DNA of 64,000 bases from Picochlorum sp. 'celeri' (GCA_010909725.1 JAACMV010000018.1:186001-250000); one strand, 5' to 3'. Positions 30,342-41,539 are shown, counted from the stretch's first letter. The notes: generated by a model not told the origin, from the sequence alone. Made by a program: numbers and translations.

Positions 30342-32789
30342 ATGCCGGAGGAGAGCAGGTGTGGCGGTGGTGCATCGGCTTCACGTATCTCGTTGCTCTT
30401 CTATCTCTTTATTCTTCTATCAATCTCTGGAGTATGTGTCGGAGACACCGCGGCAGTGTTGGATGATGGCCATGGTGCTGTGGAAGATGTACACATGTAC
30501 AGCAGGAGGAGGTTGGAACAGCGTTCTGGTTCCATCAAGAAGGACACGTGTAAATTTGATGTAGCGTACACTATTTCATCTATAACGAGATCCAAATTTG
30601 ATGCGACAATAATTGTGGAGAATAACAGAGAGGTAGCTAGCCCATTACAGCTGGTGTATCGGTACCCTGATGCAGACAGGGTGGATTTGGAGTTTGTCAC
30701 AGGCGGGGTGCTTGTGTCAAAGAGCAATGGTACTCTGGTTCCTATACGGATTAAGACTCTCGATTCAGTGTCATCGAATCAAGATGTGGACATTGGCTCA
30801 TCTGTGAAGTTTATCAACTTGAATGGAGGGAATGGACCCTCGCCCTACACGAGTCTTGCGATTCAGGATTTGAATGTAAATGGTGTTCAGTGTGAGGCTT
30901 TGAGAGAAAAAACGCTGGCGTATAGCAAATGTTATGATGCTATATCATTCTTTCAATCGTTCAATGGAAGGCCTCCGCCGACGAATGCTGGTATTGAGGA
31001 ATGCTCCATGAGCTTCTGCTGTGGCATGGTGAGTATGCCAGAGATGAATGTCGTAGAGGCGGTGCCCGTGGCCGAGCCTGCTGTGGAGAATGCCACTGTA
31101 TCCGCAGGAGATACTGGAAAGGTTGTGTCTGATGATACTAAGGAGCAGCAGGACGCTGCTGCAGGGGCTGAGGAGGAACAGAAAGTGTCTGAGGAGGACA
31201 AGAAACCCAATCAGGAGGAAGACAAGGAGCAGCAAGCAAGCGATATTCCTCCTGCGAAGCCTGCCTCGACATTAAACGAACAGAAAGATACAACAGGAAG
31301 TCAAGAGAGCTCCGACGGGGGGTCAGGTAATTCGACTGCTCTCATCGGTGCAGCTGTTGGAATTGCTGTGGCCCTTGCAGCTATTGTGGTCATCTCATTC
31401 TTTGTTATCCGAGCACGAAGAAATAGAAGAGTTCAGGATCAAAATCAACCAAGTACAGGTGGAAGTGGATCAAGACGATCCCAAGAGTCGAGGCACCAAT
31501 TGTCATTAAAGTCCACCAATACAACTGTGCGGAGTGGATCCAGCATGTTTAGCAGGGGAGCCTCAATTCCACTCACTGGCGGAAGATCTGTTCGCAATCC
31601 ATCCGTGGCACAGAAATCAGCTGCAACAACAACGACAAATGTACGTGTATATAGTGATGGTGTAGTCACGCAGGCCTAACTGTCTAACGTGTCTTTTATA
31701 TTTATTTTTTTTATTCTTCTGCAGGGATGCTCAACATGCACAACCTCAACCTCCAACGAGATTGATGAAGACCAGATACTCACACCCATCGATACTTTAC
31801 CGGACGATCTTCCTGAGGATGTTATTCTTCACGAACAGCTTGGTGCAGGTGCATTTGGAACAGTGTTCAAGGGTGAGTGGGGTGGACACACTGTTGCCGT
31901 CAAAGTGTTGCAGACAGCATACACATCAAATAGCAGAGAACTGGATTCATTCAGGCAAGAAATAGCAGTACTGTCTGGTTTACGGCATCCAAATATAATA
32001 GCATTCTTAGCAGCATGCACAATCCCTCCAGATATTTGCATCATTGAAGAGTTGGCCGAAAATGGATCATTACATGGGAGGCTCCATGGACCATCAGGAT
32101 CCTCCAATAGATGCCGCCCAATGCCAATCAAGGAGGTCATTCAGGTCGCGATAGATGTAGCCCAAGCAATGGTTTACTTACATCCTAACATTGTTCATAG
32201 AGATTTGAAATCGCAGAATGTGCTGCTCGATGCCGATGGTAGAGCAAAAGTATGTGACTTTGGCATTGCCAAGTTCAAAGACAGGACCTTTGTCAGCACA
32301 GTGAATGGACAGGCTGGCACACCTGCGTACATGGCTCCTGAGTTGTTTGATGGAGTCAACGCCACGGAAAAGGTGGACGTCTATTCCTTTGCCATCCTGT
32401 TATGGGAGTGTTTGACAGGCAAAGTTCCTTGGGGGCACGTACCCAGCCCAATGCAAATCATTTACTATGTCGGCGTTCTGAATCAGAGACCGAAAATGCC
32501 TTCTGCTGTACCTGAAGATATCAAATCGCTCATACAAGAATGCTGGACGAGTAACCCGAAGAATAGACCAAGTTTTGAGGATATTTTGGCCAGGCTCTTG
32601 CCAATGAAATGTGCCATGTCAAGCGATGACACAGTGATGACACTGCCGTGCGAAGATGAGGAACTCTCTCAATCGAGTGCGTCCTCCAGGAAATCTTCTG
32701 AACAACTCAGTGACAGTGTAGTCGCAGAGGCCAAGAAAATTCGCACGCATCCTCTGCCAGCATCACCATCCAATGATAACACATTTTGA
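30342..32789 (+). CDS. Receptor-like protein kinase with signal peptide and one membrane helix, 787 aa, two exons
   Basis: Exon 1 (30342-31640) and exon 2 (31725-32789) join in phase 0 across an 84-nt intron with a GTACGT donor and CTGCAG acceptor. Unspliced, exon 1 would stop 13 codons later. A signal peptide (LLFYLFILLSISGVCVG) is followed by an ectodomain of about 230 residues that looks beta-rich and has about seven cysteines, including SFCCGM. An acidic stalk leads to a transmembrane helix (AAVGIAVALAAIVVISFFVI) and a basic stop-transfer RARRNRR. The kinase, from about residue 465, is TKL-type: GAGAFGTVFKGE, VAVKVL, HRDLKSQN, DFGIAK, GTPAYMAPE. All catalytic residues are present. The ligand is unknown; I do not recognise the ectodomain. 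Confidence 0.85.
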
Positions 32790-32888
32790 ATTTGATCGGT
32801 TCTCATGTATATACCAGTACTCTTTCATCACACTGTAACAATTTTATATATTGTTTATATAAAGGGTGTAGAGATCATTAAGGGAGCA

Positions 32889-34390
32889 ATGCATCAGAAT
32901 AGCCTTCACTCGATACCAAGTGGCATGTGCATGGGCTTTCCCTGCCATCGAGCACGTACCCACATGGCGTGTAACAGGGAAACCCGGCTGCACGCCTTAC
33001 TAGGTATTGATTTAGGGACTACAAATTCATCTGTAGCGATAATAGGACAGAATGGGCCCCGGGTGATACCTGATATGGAAGGGCGAACGTCTGTGCCTTC
33101 AGAGGTGCTGGTGGAAACCCACGTACGCGAATGATATCTAGCGAATATACGCATGCTTTCAATTCTTCAAAGGTTACTTGCTTCTTGTAGATCCATATTA
33201 GTGATACGCAACCTCGGATGCGCGTGAAAGGCAGTCATGCTGAGAGCCATACCAACAATGCCACCCACCAGACCACCATCTTGTACTCATTCAAGCGGAT
33301 CATTGGGTTGAGGTATGATGAGATTCTAAAAGCGGTGAGAGATCAGTTGGACTATACTATTGTTTCAGATCCTGAGGAGGACTTTTGTCTGGTTTCCTGC
33401 TCTTCGAGCGAATGTCTCATTTCCCCAATCACATTATCTGCTGTGGTTGTGGAGCATCTCATCACATCCTCCAGACTCCACCTTGACCCGGGAGAGTCTA
33501 TTGATGGTGCTGTCGTTGCAGTACCTGCTCACTTCTCTGCATCACAAAAAGAAGCCACCATTCGCGCTGCAGAGGCTGCTGGAGTTGACAAAGTACATTT
33601 ACTTCAAGAACCTGTGGCAGCTGCTCTAGCGTACGGAATCGATGGAGGGACGGATGGAGAGACTGTGCTCGTGTTTGATTGGGGCGGTGGTACGTTTGAT
33701 GTATCAGTACTCCAGGCGTTTGAAGGTATCATGGAGATTCTGGGTACTGATGGAAATCAATTCCTTGGTGGAGATGACATGGATGAGCTCCTTGTGAGAC
33801 ATGTTGCTTCTCAGTGTCCTGATACCATCCAATCCGATCATTTTGATCTGTACCGACGATGTCGAGCTGCAAAAGAACAACTCGCCATACATTCAACAGC
33901 AGAGATTATTTTAGATGCAAATAATCGCATAGAAGTGTCAAGGGACACGCTTGAAACAATATGCAGACCACTTTTTGAAAAACTGGCGCATGTGTTACAG
34001 AGGATTGGAGAAGATTTATTTATTGAATGGGAGACTGATCCGTTTTTGGCGATTGACTCGGATACATCGGCAGAAAATCCTTGTACTTCTGAAGGAAAAC
34101 AGAATGGGAATCCTCATGATGATGACCCATGGGCAGCACCACCCAGGAAGATTAGCAAAGTTGTTCTTGTGGGCCAGATCACTCGCCTGAAAATGGTCTC
34201 AGACTACATCCGACGAATCACAGGTGTCGAACCATGTTCTTCTGTTGACCCAGGTGAAGCAGTTGCCCTCGGCACTGCTACACAGGCCGGTATTCTTGAA
34301 GGATCTGTTGGCAGTGTCGAACTCATGGATGGCTCGTATTCAATTGATTCACATGATAGAACAACTGGGTTTTCCAACTGGCAGCCATAA
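32889..34390 (+). CDS. Divergent Hsp70 reduced to the nucleotide-binding domain, 477 aa, two exons
   Basis: Exon 1 (32889-33122) and exon 2 (33191-34390) join in phase 0 over a 68-nt intron with GTACGC donor and TTGTAG acceptor, fusing VPSEVLVETH to IHISDTQPR. Other in-frame ATGs lie at 32805, 32925 and 32964. Hsp70 motifs are LGIDLGTTNSSVAI, FSASQKEATIRAAEAAGV, LLQEPVAAALAYG, VFDWGGGTFDVSVL (Trp replaces the usual Leu) and VVLVGQITRLKMV, where VGGSTR is degenerate. The frame ends 20-30 residues past the nucleotide-binding domain, so the substrate-binding domain and lid are missing. The length resembles HSPA13/STCH, also NBD-only, but no signal peptide is evident. It may be a regulator of J proteins rather than a foldase. 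Confidence 0.75.
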
Positions 34391-34408
34391 ATACACATCT
34401 ATATATTT

Positions 34409-35532
34409 TTAATATCGCCTATCATACTGGTGATTAGACTGTCTTGGAGATCGACTCCTATCTCGTCGTCTGTCGTCATGCCGTCTCCTATCATCATACC
34501 GCCTGTCATCACCTCTATCATGCCTCCGTGACCGATCACCACCACCACCACCACCTCCTCCTCCTCCTCCTCCCCCACCAGGTTTAGGAGCACCACAGCG
34601 ATTGCATACATCTCGCCATCCAAAGCAATTGTTACCACACGCACACATCCAGTCACCTTCTCTTCGCCCTCCACCACCACCTCGCCCACCACTGCGTCCA
34701 CCACCTCGTCCACCATAACCCCCAGAGGATGAATCCCCACCATACCCCCTCGGCTTTGGAGTCCCGCACCTATTACATGAGTCTTTACGTGCAAAGCAAT
34801 TATTTCCACACTTTGGACACGCCCAATCCCCAGGACGCCCTCGTCCACCTCCTCGATACTCATCTCGTCCACCATATCCACCTCGCCCTCTTCCATGATG
34901 ATCATGATACCCACCCTGATCACCGCGCTCCTGCATCTTCTTCTCATATGCCGCAGCAGCCTCAGCTTTACGATTCGACATGCTCACTTTCAAAACCGCC
35001 CCTACAAAACAGACAAAAAAAAATGAGACGAGACATGGCACACACATGCTCATGGACAACCCACCTTTAAACTCCTTCCCATCAAACCATTTCGGAGCAG
35101 ACATGGCAGCAAACGCATCCTCATACGTCACCGTCGCATCCCCATTAAACTCCCCCGTTTCTTTATTCTTATACAGCCACACTTTTGGCATCCCACGCCT
35201 CTTTTTATCCTGTGGTTGCACAACAACAACAAATATAACCAGTCAACACCAGGATCTCATTTCAATCCCATCATATCGTTGATAGAAACCCAAAAGTGTG
35301 ACGATAGTACCGAAATAGCGCAAGAATTCTCGCGTCGTTCGAAAACCATGGCCTTCTCAAACCCCGTAAGGCTCTATCCTTCAGACATACGAATACCATG
35401 TACCTGTTTAATAATCCCAATTTGTCCGAAATAGTCAGCAATATCCTGTTCGGTCGTATCCGTTGGTAAGCCTGAGATGAATACTTCGTCATTCTCAGGG
35501 TCCAACTGCGCCCCGACATCGTTTAGATCCAT
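34409..35532 (-). CDS. FUS/TAF15-type RNA-binding protein: RRM, two RanBP2 zinc fingers, RGG, 288 aa, three exons
   Basis: Exons 35532-35404, 35209-35065 and 35001-34409 join over introns of 194 nt (GTACAT, phase 0) and 63 nt (GTGGGT, phase 1). The second intron is a multiple of three without a stop, so its retention would insert 21 residues. The spliced RRM reads VFISGLPTDTTEQDIADYFG, then PKVWLYKNKETGEFNGDATV and APKWFDGKEFKGAVLKVS. Two RanBP2-type fingers follow, GDWACPKCGNNCFARKDSC and GDWMCACGNNCFGWRDVC; the second has C-x-C instead of C-x2-C at its start. Gly-rich and Arg/Asp-rich tails complete it. Plant and animal relatives act in transcription (TFIID) and pre-mRNA processing. Confidence 0.88.
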
Positions 35533-35600
35533 GATTACACGATCTTGTACTCTAAACAAAAATACTAGTATAATTATGGAGTGTATAGCAGACAGGGGCG

Positions 35601-37649
35601 CTAGTATTCCATGCCCAGCGCATGCTTGGCATCTGGCAGTCGTGTCGATGGTCCCACCCATGCAACATGTCCATCTGGTCGGAGGAGAAGACCGACATCT
35701 TCTGTATCAAATGCCTTGGTGAGGGGACGTATCAATGATGTCCATACAGAATGGCCAGAAGCGTCGGCAAAGAGACGGCTTTTTGGCTCTGCTGCGGACT
35801 GCTGTTTCAGTTCACTCTGCTGCTGAGATGAAGAAGGGGCCATCCTGACCATGGCCATGTCATCATGAGCATGCTGCTCCCACGCCTCTGAGGATGCGTC
35901 ATGGGGAATCATGAGAAGGAATCGCGACCCTGCTTCTCGTGGGAGATCTATGGATGACATTGTATGACTGTCGATGGCGGTGATGGGGAAATGTGGGAAG
36001 CGACATCCCGGAAGGCACCTGGGGACGTATGGGGCATCCCTGGGGCTGGGTTGCAGTGCCTGTGTCATCAAGGGACGTATCTCGGGCTCCACCTTGACAT
36101 ACGCATTGGTTCCAGCGTAGATGAAACCTACATCTTCTTTTGGGTATTGTAATCTCAATGTTTGTCCCGATTCGAAAATTCGATCGAGCTCTCGTCGGCG
36201 TGCTGTCACGAGAGCTTGTCCCAACAACAGACCGGATGAGACGGCAGCATCCAGCACCTGCCTTCTTACTGCAGCGGGGGCCCAGGTAGACCATGGCCCG
36301 TTTAGTAAAGAATTCATGGATTGCGCTGTTTCAAAATCCAAGCCAATCACTTTGGCGACGCGCAGTGCTTCATGGAAATTATCGACGCTGAGGTTCATAT
36401 TGGCAATAGCAATGGGTTTGCGCTCTGCCCCATAGGTATCCAACAAGGAATCTGGTGCCTTGTTCTGGACGACACGCGCCAGTTTCCATGCGAGATTGTG
36501 TGCATCTTGAATACCAGTATTCATACCAAATGCACCGGCAGGGGGTACAATGTGAGCAGCGTCACCAGCCAACAGAATTCGACCATGCCTATATCTGGTG
36601 GCCACCGCAGCACCCATGGCCCAAGGTTTGGCATTATGAACAGTTAGATCCAGGGACGCATCTCCCGAGATTTGCCGAATAATATCCCTACAATGATCGA
36701 CACTGAAATCTGTAGAGCTCTGAAGCGGAGGAAAGTAGGGAACTTGTGCCACGAATTCTCCCTTCCGTAGGTTGTGTGCCACCAAGACGACAATATTCCT
36801 TGTTCCAAATACAAAATACAACATGCCCATTCTCTTGGCATCCATCAATCTCGACCCGAGCTCTGGAGACGTAAAATATATATTAATCAAGTGTTGGAGC
36901 GTTCCGGGTCCATCCATATCAATACCGAGCTGCTTGCGAATGGGGCTATGTGCCCCATCAGCAGCGACAAGGTATGATGCATGCTCCATCGTCACCTCAC
37001 CAGTCTCTGTGTTTCGAACCTTCACATTGACACCCATGTTGCTCGTATCAGTACGTTCATTGCATGATACAACGTCACATCCCATGCGAAAGTCGATCAA
37101 ATCATGCTTCCACGCCCTCTCTGCCAACATGGGCACCACCTCATGTTGTGGAAGATGGGCCACAGGCTCTGCCGCAATACCCCCATAATCCCATTCCTCC
37201 ACCGTCTCTCCAGGCGCACATTGATCCTTGAAATGATCAACGACGCCCAAGAGAGACGAACGCGCTCCACCCAACAACGACGTGCAGTACACAAACGACC
37301 TCCATTGATCCATGGGCGGCATGGCATGACACACCTCCTCTGCCATACCAGACATGCCTCTAAATATCTCCATCGTCCTATGATTAATACAGTGCGCCTT
37401 TGGATGCTGAGGTAATTCTTTCTGCCTCTCTAATACAACAGAGCGCACACCATACTCTGCCAACAGCAAGGCCGTCGACAAGCCCGTCGGACCACCACCA
37501 CACACCATCACCGGGACATGGTCCGTACTACTCCCACTGTAGGTCCTCCTGGCACAGCATACCATATCTACCAGCATATCATCATGTATTTTCACAACAT
37601 GTTTCATCATATATTGCTGCCGACGGCAGGCACGCATCATCATCATCAT
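35601..37649 (-). CDS. FAD-dependent monooxygenase, aromatic-hydroxylase (PheA/TfdB) type, 682 aa
   Basis: Single exon. The start could be any of several tandem ATGs at 37649. About 45 residues precede the dinucleotide fold and may target an organelle. Motifs are GGGPTGLSTALLLAEYGVRS (FAD GxGxxG), VLERQKELPQHPKAHCINHR, LVAADGAHSPIRKQLGI (DG motif) and ILLAGDAAHIVPPAGAFGMN (GD motif). The C-terminal 150 residues fit the thioredoxin-like domain of phenol-hydroxylase-type enzymes. Relatives hydroxylate phenols or polyketides with NAD(P)H and oxygen; the substrate cannot be inferred. The lack of introns and bacterial-looking architecture leave lateral origin open. Confidence 0.85.
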   Translation of the reverse strand: MMMMMRACRRQQYMMKHVVKIHDDMLVDMVCCARRTYSGSSTDHVPVMVCGGGPTGLSTALLLAEYGVRSVVLERQKELPQHPKAHCINHRTMEIFRGMSGMAEEVCHAMPPMDQWRSFVYCTSLLGGARSSLLGVVDHFKDQCAPGETVEEWDYGGIAAEPVAHLPQHEVVPMLAERAWKHDLIDFRMGCDVVSCNERTDTSNMGVNVKVRNTETGEVTMEHASYLVAADGAHSPIRKQLGIDMDGPGTLQHLINIYFTSPELGSRLMDAKRMGMLYFVFGTRNIVVLVAHNLRKGEFVAQVPYFPPLQSSTDFSVDHCRDIIRQISGDASLDLTVHNAKPWAMGAAVATRYRHGRILLAGDAAHIVPPAGAFGMNTGIQDAHNLAWKLARVVQNKAPDSLLDTYGAERKPIAIANMNLSVDNFHEALRVAKVIGLDFETAQSMNSLLNGPWSTWAPAAVRRQVLDAAVSSGLLLGQALVTARRRELDRIFESGQTLRLQYPKEDVGFIYAGTNAYVKVEPEIRPLMTQALQPSPRDAPYVPRCLPGCRFPHFPITAIDSHTMSSIDLPREAGSRFLLMIPHDASSEAWEQHAHDDMAMVRMAPSSSQQQSELKQQSAAEPKSRLFADASGHSVWTSLIRPLTKAFDTEDVGLLLRPDGHVAWVGPSTRLPDAKHALGMEY

Positions 37650-37714
37650 TGTCTTCTTTCTTCTATGTCTTCTTCGTCACATGCACCCACACAAGAGAGA
37701 GACAAAAGATGCAA

Positions 37715-38110
37715 TCAACTTAGAGACAGCATGGTCAACAGCGTGGACAATTCCTCTTCATTCTGAGACCCTCCATGCTCAATCCTCGCCTCTAACAACT
37801 CCTTCACTTTGTTCAAAACCTGAAGCTTGTGCCTCGCATACGCAGAACTCTTGGGCAACACCCGCACCCGCTCAATCTGCTTGACCACCTCGTTCAAACG
37901 TTCCCTGTCCGTCAATCCCTCGTCAATCACCCGACGCAATCCACTCTTTTCCTCCTCTTTCACACAATTTCTATTTAAATTCTTCGAATATTCAAACTTT
38001 AAAGGGCTCTTCCGTGCCACAGACTTTTTTGATACCCGTCGAGTCGCTCGTCGAATAAATGCTTTCGTTTTGGAATTCTCAGTGGTACATGGCAATGGAC
38101 TCTCCTCCAT
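37715..38110 (-). CDS. Small basic protein of unknown function, 131 aa
   Basis: Frame from the ATG at 38110; the frame continues upstream without an ATG, so an extra 5' exon is possible. The N-terminal half is basic (RRATRRVSKKSVARK). The C-terminal half is helical: LNEVVKQIERVRVLPKSSAY, then ARHKLQVLNKVKELLEARI and a Leu-rich end. The RVLPKSSAYARHKLQVL segment looks selected rather than random. It has no membrane helix. I do not recognise the family. Confidence 0.5.
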   Translation of the reverse strand: MEESPLPCTTENSKTKAFIRRATRRVSKKSVARKSPLKFEYSKNLNRNCVKEEEKSGLRRVIDEGLTDRERLNEVVKQIERVRVLPKSSAYARHKLQVLNKVKELLEARIEHGGSQNEEELSTLLTMLSLS

Positions 38111-38484
38111 TCGCCTTCCTGTTGCTTTTCTGGTATTTCTAATGATTCTGATTATCACATTATCATATGAGTAGTAGTTGTTTCTTACCAAAGACAACAA
38201 TCATGTAGGCATGCGTGACCAGGTGGCATCCAAGTCCTTGATTAGAAATTAGAAATGCCAATATTCATAGCGGTCATGATCCCCTCGAGGCAAAATCTGG
38301 GCATGCTGAGAGATACATAGATCTGCCGTCGTACAACAGGAATCTATTCAAACTATATTCAAGATTTAATAAACCCAACCGATTGGCTGTATAGATAGAT
38401 TGATCGATTGATACACCAGATAAGCGGGTGTAACCGCTTTCTTTCTCTGCAACGTTTTTCAAGTACCTGTATTGTTATACCAGT
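38111..38484. promoter_or_regulatory. Divergent region between the small basic protein and VIM/UHRF-like genes
   Basis: A 374-bp head-to-head gap, AT-rich, with short GATA/GATT repeats near 38388-38412. It should contain both promoters. No gene is visible. Confidence 0.4.
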
Positions 38485-40640
38485 ATGGCTGCTGGAGTTG
38501 ATAAGAAACAGCAGCAATTGCTTAAAGCAATTATGGCTATTCAGAAGGATGCGTCTTTGACCGAGGATGAGAAGGCAAAGATGAGGCAAGATTTGTTGGC
38601 GGGGAAATGGTCCTGCAAGGATAATGATGCGACAAAGACGGGTACGGATACTGTATTTCATTTTTTAAAATGCACTATTACATATCTGAATGCGAATGCT
38701 GATCTGGGAATGCAGGGACGAGGACACGACGAGGCAAGGGTCAAGGTGCTGCAGCACAAGGACAAGGAGAAGGGGTGACGACGAGGAGGAGACGGGAGAG
38801 TATGGGGGAGAAGAAGAATCATAAGGATGGGCAGCATACGAGTAGCAGTAGTGGAGGGAAGGATGTGACGAGTGGTGGGAACTCTTCTTCCTCTGCGGTG
38901 GAGGAGGGGCTTACGTGTGCTATTTGCTATGATTTGTGTGTCAAGCCTGTGACGGCGCCGTGTCAGCATAATTTCTGTTTAAAGTGTTTTTCGGATATGA
39001 ATATGAGGTCGAACAAGCATACGTGTCCATCTTGTCGGCAGGTGTTTGGGAGAAAGTTTGCCGAGAATCCACGGATTAATACTGCATTGACTATTGCTAT
39101 TCGAGCGTTGAGGGCCGGGAAGCCAAAGTCATCTGTTGCTCCCGGTCAAATGGCTCAAATATTGAGGAATGATGATAGGCCTGATGAAGCGTTTACGACA
39201 GAGAGGGCACAGAGGACTGGTAGAGCAAATGCGGCGAGTGGGCGCATCATGGTGCAGGTGCCGAATGATCACTTTGGTCCTATTCCTCCAGAAGCAGATC
39301 CGCGTGGCACAGGGGTGCAGGTGGGAGAGTGGTGGAAAGATCGATTAGATTGTAGGCAATGGGGGGCGCATTTTCCCCATGTAGCTGGGATTGCTGGCCA
39401 GTCTGGGGTGGGAGCACAGTCTGTTGTGTTGTCTGGTGGGTATGAAGATGATATGGATGAGGGCGATTGGTTTGTGTATACTGGAAGTGGAGGTAGAGAT
39501 TTGTCAGGAAATAAGCGAACGAGTAAGGTTCAGTCCTTTGACCAAACATTTGATTCTATGAACCTTGCATTGAAATTGAGCTGTGAGAAGGGCCTTCCTG
39601 TGAGAGTGGTGAGGTCTCACAAGGAGAAGAGGTCGGCGTATGCTCCCCCAAGTGAGACTCCAGTGCGATATGATGGTATCTATCGCATCGCCAAGTGCTG
39701 GAGGAAGGCAGGAAATCAAGGGTTTTTAATGTGTAGATACTTGTTTGTGAGATGTGATAATGCCCCTGCACCATGGTCGTCAGATGAGTCTGGCGATGGG
39801 CCATGGACGCTGGAATCTCTGTCAAGTAAGCTTCCCAAAAAGGCGTTGGCAGAGATTAAAAAGGCAAAGGGAAAAGTGTATGAAATGAGCGCAGAGCCGT
39901 ATTGGGACTGGGATGATGAATCTGAAGAATGGGGATGGGCGAAAACGCCACCAGAGAGCCTTAAATTGAAGGGAGGTTCTGGTACGATGAGTGCTAAAAA
40001 GCGAGCGAGCGAGCATGAGCGGGCGCTGAGAGAAATGGTGTGTGGGCTGTGTAAACAAGTCATGGTGCAACCAGTGACCACTCCATGCGATCATTCATTC
40101 TGCAAGCCCTGTTTGAACAAGCAGTTTGGACATCAGGCGTTTGAAGTAGATCCAAAAAAGACATCTGGGAGGTCGCTGCGAATCAGAACGACGATCATGG
40201 AGTGTCCCTCAAGGCATTGCACATATAATATTGCAGAGTTTTTACGCAATGCTCGGGTGAATAGAGATATGGAAGCCCTGATTGAGCATCTAAAGAAGGA
40301 AGTTTCTGAAGCAAAACAGCAAAAAGAAAATGATACCGAATGTGTCAATAGAGACGATGAATGCAGTGCGCCAGGCCATCTTCCAGAGGCATGGGAAGTC
40401 TCTTTGAATGCTCAAAAGCAGAGGGAAAAGCAAGAGATTGATGATTTGTTCACCGAGTTTGAAGAATTTGATAATGACCTGATTCAACAATTGCTGGATC
40501 AAGAAGAAAATGATGTGAAAGCTGTGCGAACTGGTCTTCAAAAAATGCGGGATAATTCAAAGACAAGGAAGAAGCAAAAGGGGGAGGCCGTGCCTGCCCC
40601 TTCGCAGAGGCAAAGCAAGAGAGCAAAGTCAACCGCGTGA
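38485..40640 (+). CDS. VIM/UHRF-like RING-SRA-RING protein, 693 aa, two exons
   Basis: Exon 1 (38485-38641) and exon 2 (38716-40640) join in phase 1 over a 74-nt intron with a GTACGG donor. A RING finger at about residues 105-145 (CAICYDLCVKPVTAPCQHNF) is followed by an SRA domain at about 220-385, with FGPIPPEADPRGTGVQVGEW, HVAGIAG, SVVLSGGYEDD and YDGIYRIAKCWRK. A second RING follows at about 480-540 (CGLCKQVMVQPVTTPCDHSF). SRA domains of this family bind hemimethylated CpG and recruit the maintenance methyltransferase, while the RINGs ubiquitinate histone H3. The PHD finger of plant VIM and animal UHRF1 is not present; the N-terminus is instead a short helical and RGxGQG-rich segment. Presence implies CpG methylation maintenance in this organism. 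Confidence 0.92.
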
Positions 40641-40663
40641 TATATTACATCATTATGTTTTTG

Positions 40664-41444
40664 TTATTTTTTATTATCATTCGTTCGACGAGCAGCTTCC
40701 TCCCGCCCTTCTCGTCGCAACGCCTGTAACAGCCCATCCTGACTAATTCGCTGCAGCCACGGTGCAATCTGCTTGTACTGCTCTGGGTCGAAATTCATCA
40801 CCGACGGCTTCGCACCAGCTTTCCCATGCAATTCACTCCAAAGTATCATTTTATCATACGCACGTGCCGCTGATTCCTCGCTATCAAAACAACCCAACGA
40901 CGTTGGCTTGCCATTCTTCCGAAACTGGGCCTCCCATCTCTTTGTAGACACTGTTCTATGGACTCCTCGAAATCGAGACGTAAACGGCCTCTTGCTCGTC
41001 GATTTCGTCTTCCCAAGTCGTGGACTCTCCAACCCTGGCTCCACCTTCCGAGGACTGAGGGATTCAATCGGACGCAGTTTTGCAAATACCGAGTGTGCTG
41101 TGACACTCTCACGACGAGACTTTTCGCTCTCCCACGTGTCCCATGAAGGAACCTCATGCCGATGCTCTTCTATCCTATTTTGAACGTCTTGAATTTTCAT
41201 TTGACTGACTAATGGGTTCTCAGAGCGAACATACGCGAGTGGAAGTGCAAATATGTCCTTTTCCAGACATTTTTGCAACCTATTCTCTAAGAAATTCTGC
41301 ATCATCTCAACCAAGGACGTGATTTATTTTATAAAATAATGAAAACAACAACCACAATATCAAACGTACGTGGATATCTACTGCTGGGTGCTGGTTTTCT
41401 TCGGCTTTTGACGATACCGACAGGTTCGAGCCTGCCACGTCCAT
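40664..41444 (-). CDS. AP2/ERF-domain protein, 235 aa, two exons
   Basis: Exon 1 (41444-41370, MDVAGSNLSVSSKAEENQHP onwards) joins exon 2 (41296-40664) in phase 0 across a 73-nt intron with a GTACGT donor and TGCAG acceptor. The AP2 domain spans about residues 132-195: SRFRGVHRTVSTKRWEAQF, GKPTSLGCFDSEESAARAYD. It has the WEAQ and AARAYD hallmarks of the DNA-binding beta-sheet and helix. A single AP2 domain and a longer insert (ILWSELHGKAGAKPSVMNF) resemble chlorophyte and single-AP2 ANT-like proteins more than land-plant ERFs. It is probably a DNA-binding transcription factor; target unknown. The upstream VIM/UHRF-like gene converges and stops 23 bp away. Confidence 0.85.
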
Positions 41445-41539
41445 ATGGACTAAGTATGCGAGAAATCTATGTATAACAAATATATGGATACCATCAACGA
41501 ATATAAAAATCAACACGAATGGGTTTGTTATCAACGAGC

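Noticed and set aside
41368..41440. tRNA-like stretch: 73 nt with GTTCGA and ends that pair (ACGTGG/CCACGT)
   Set aside because: The T-stem does not pair around TTCGA and no D-arm is present. The stretch is coding: it is exon 1 of the AP2 gene on the minus strand.
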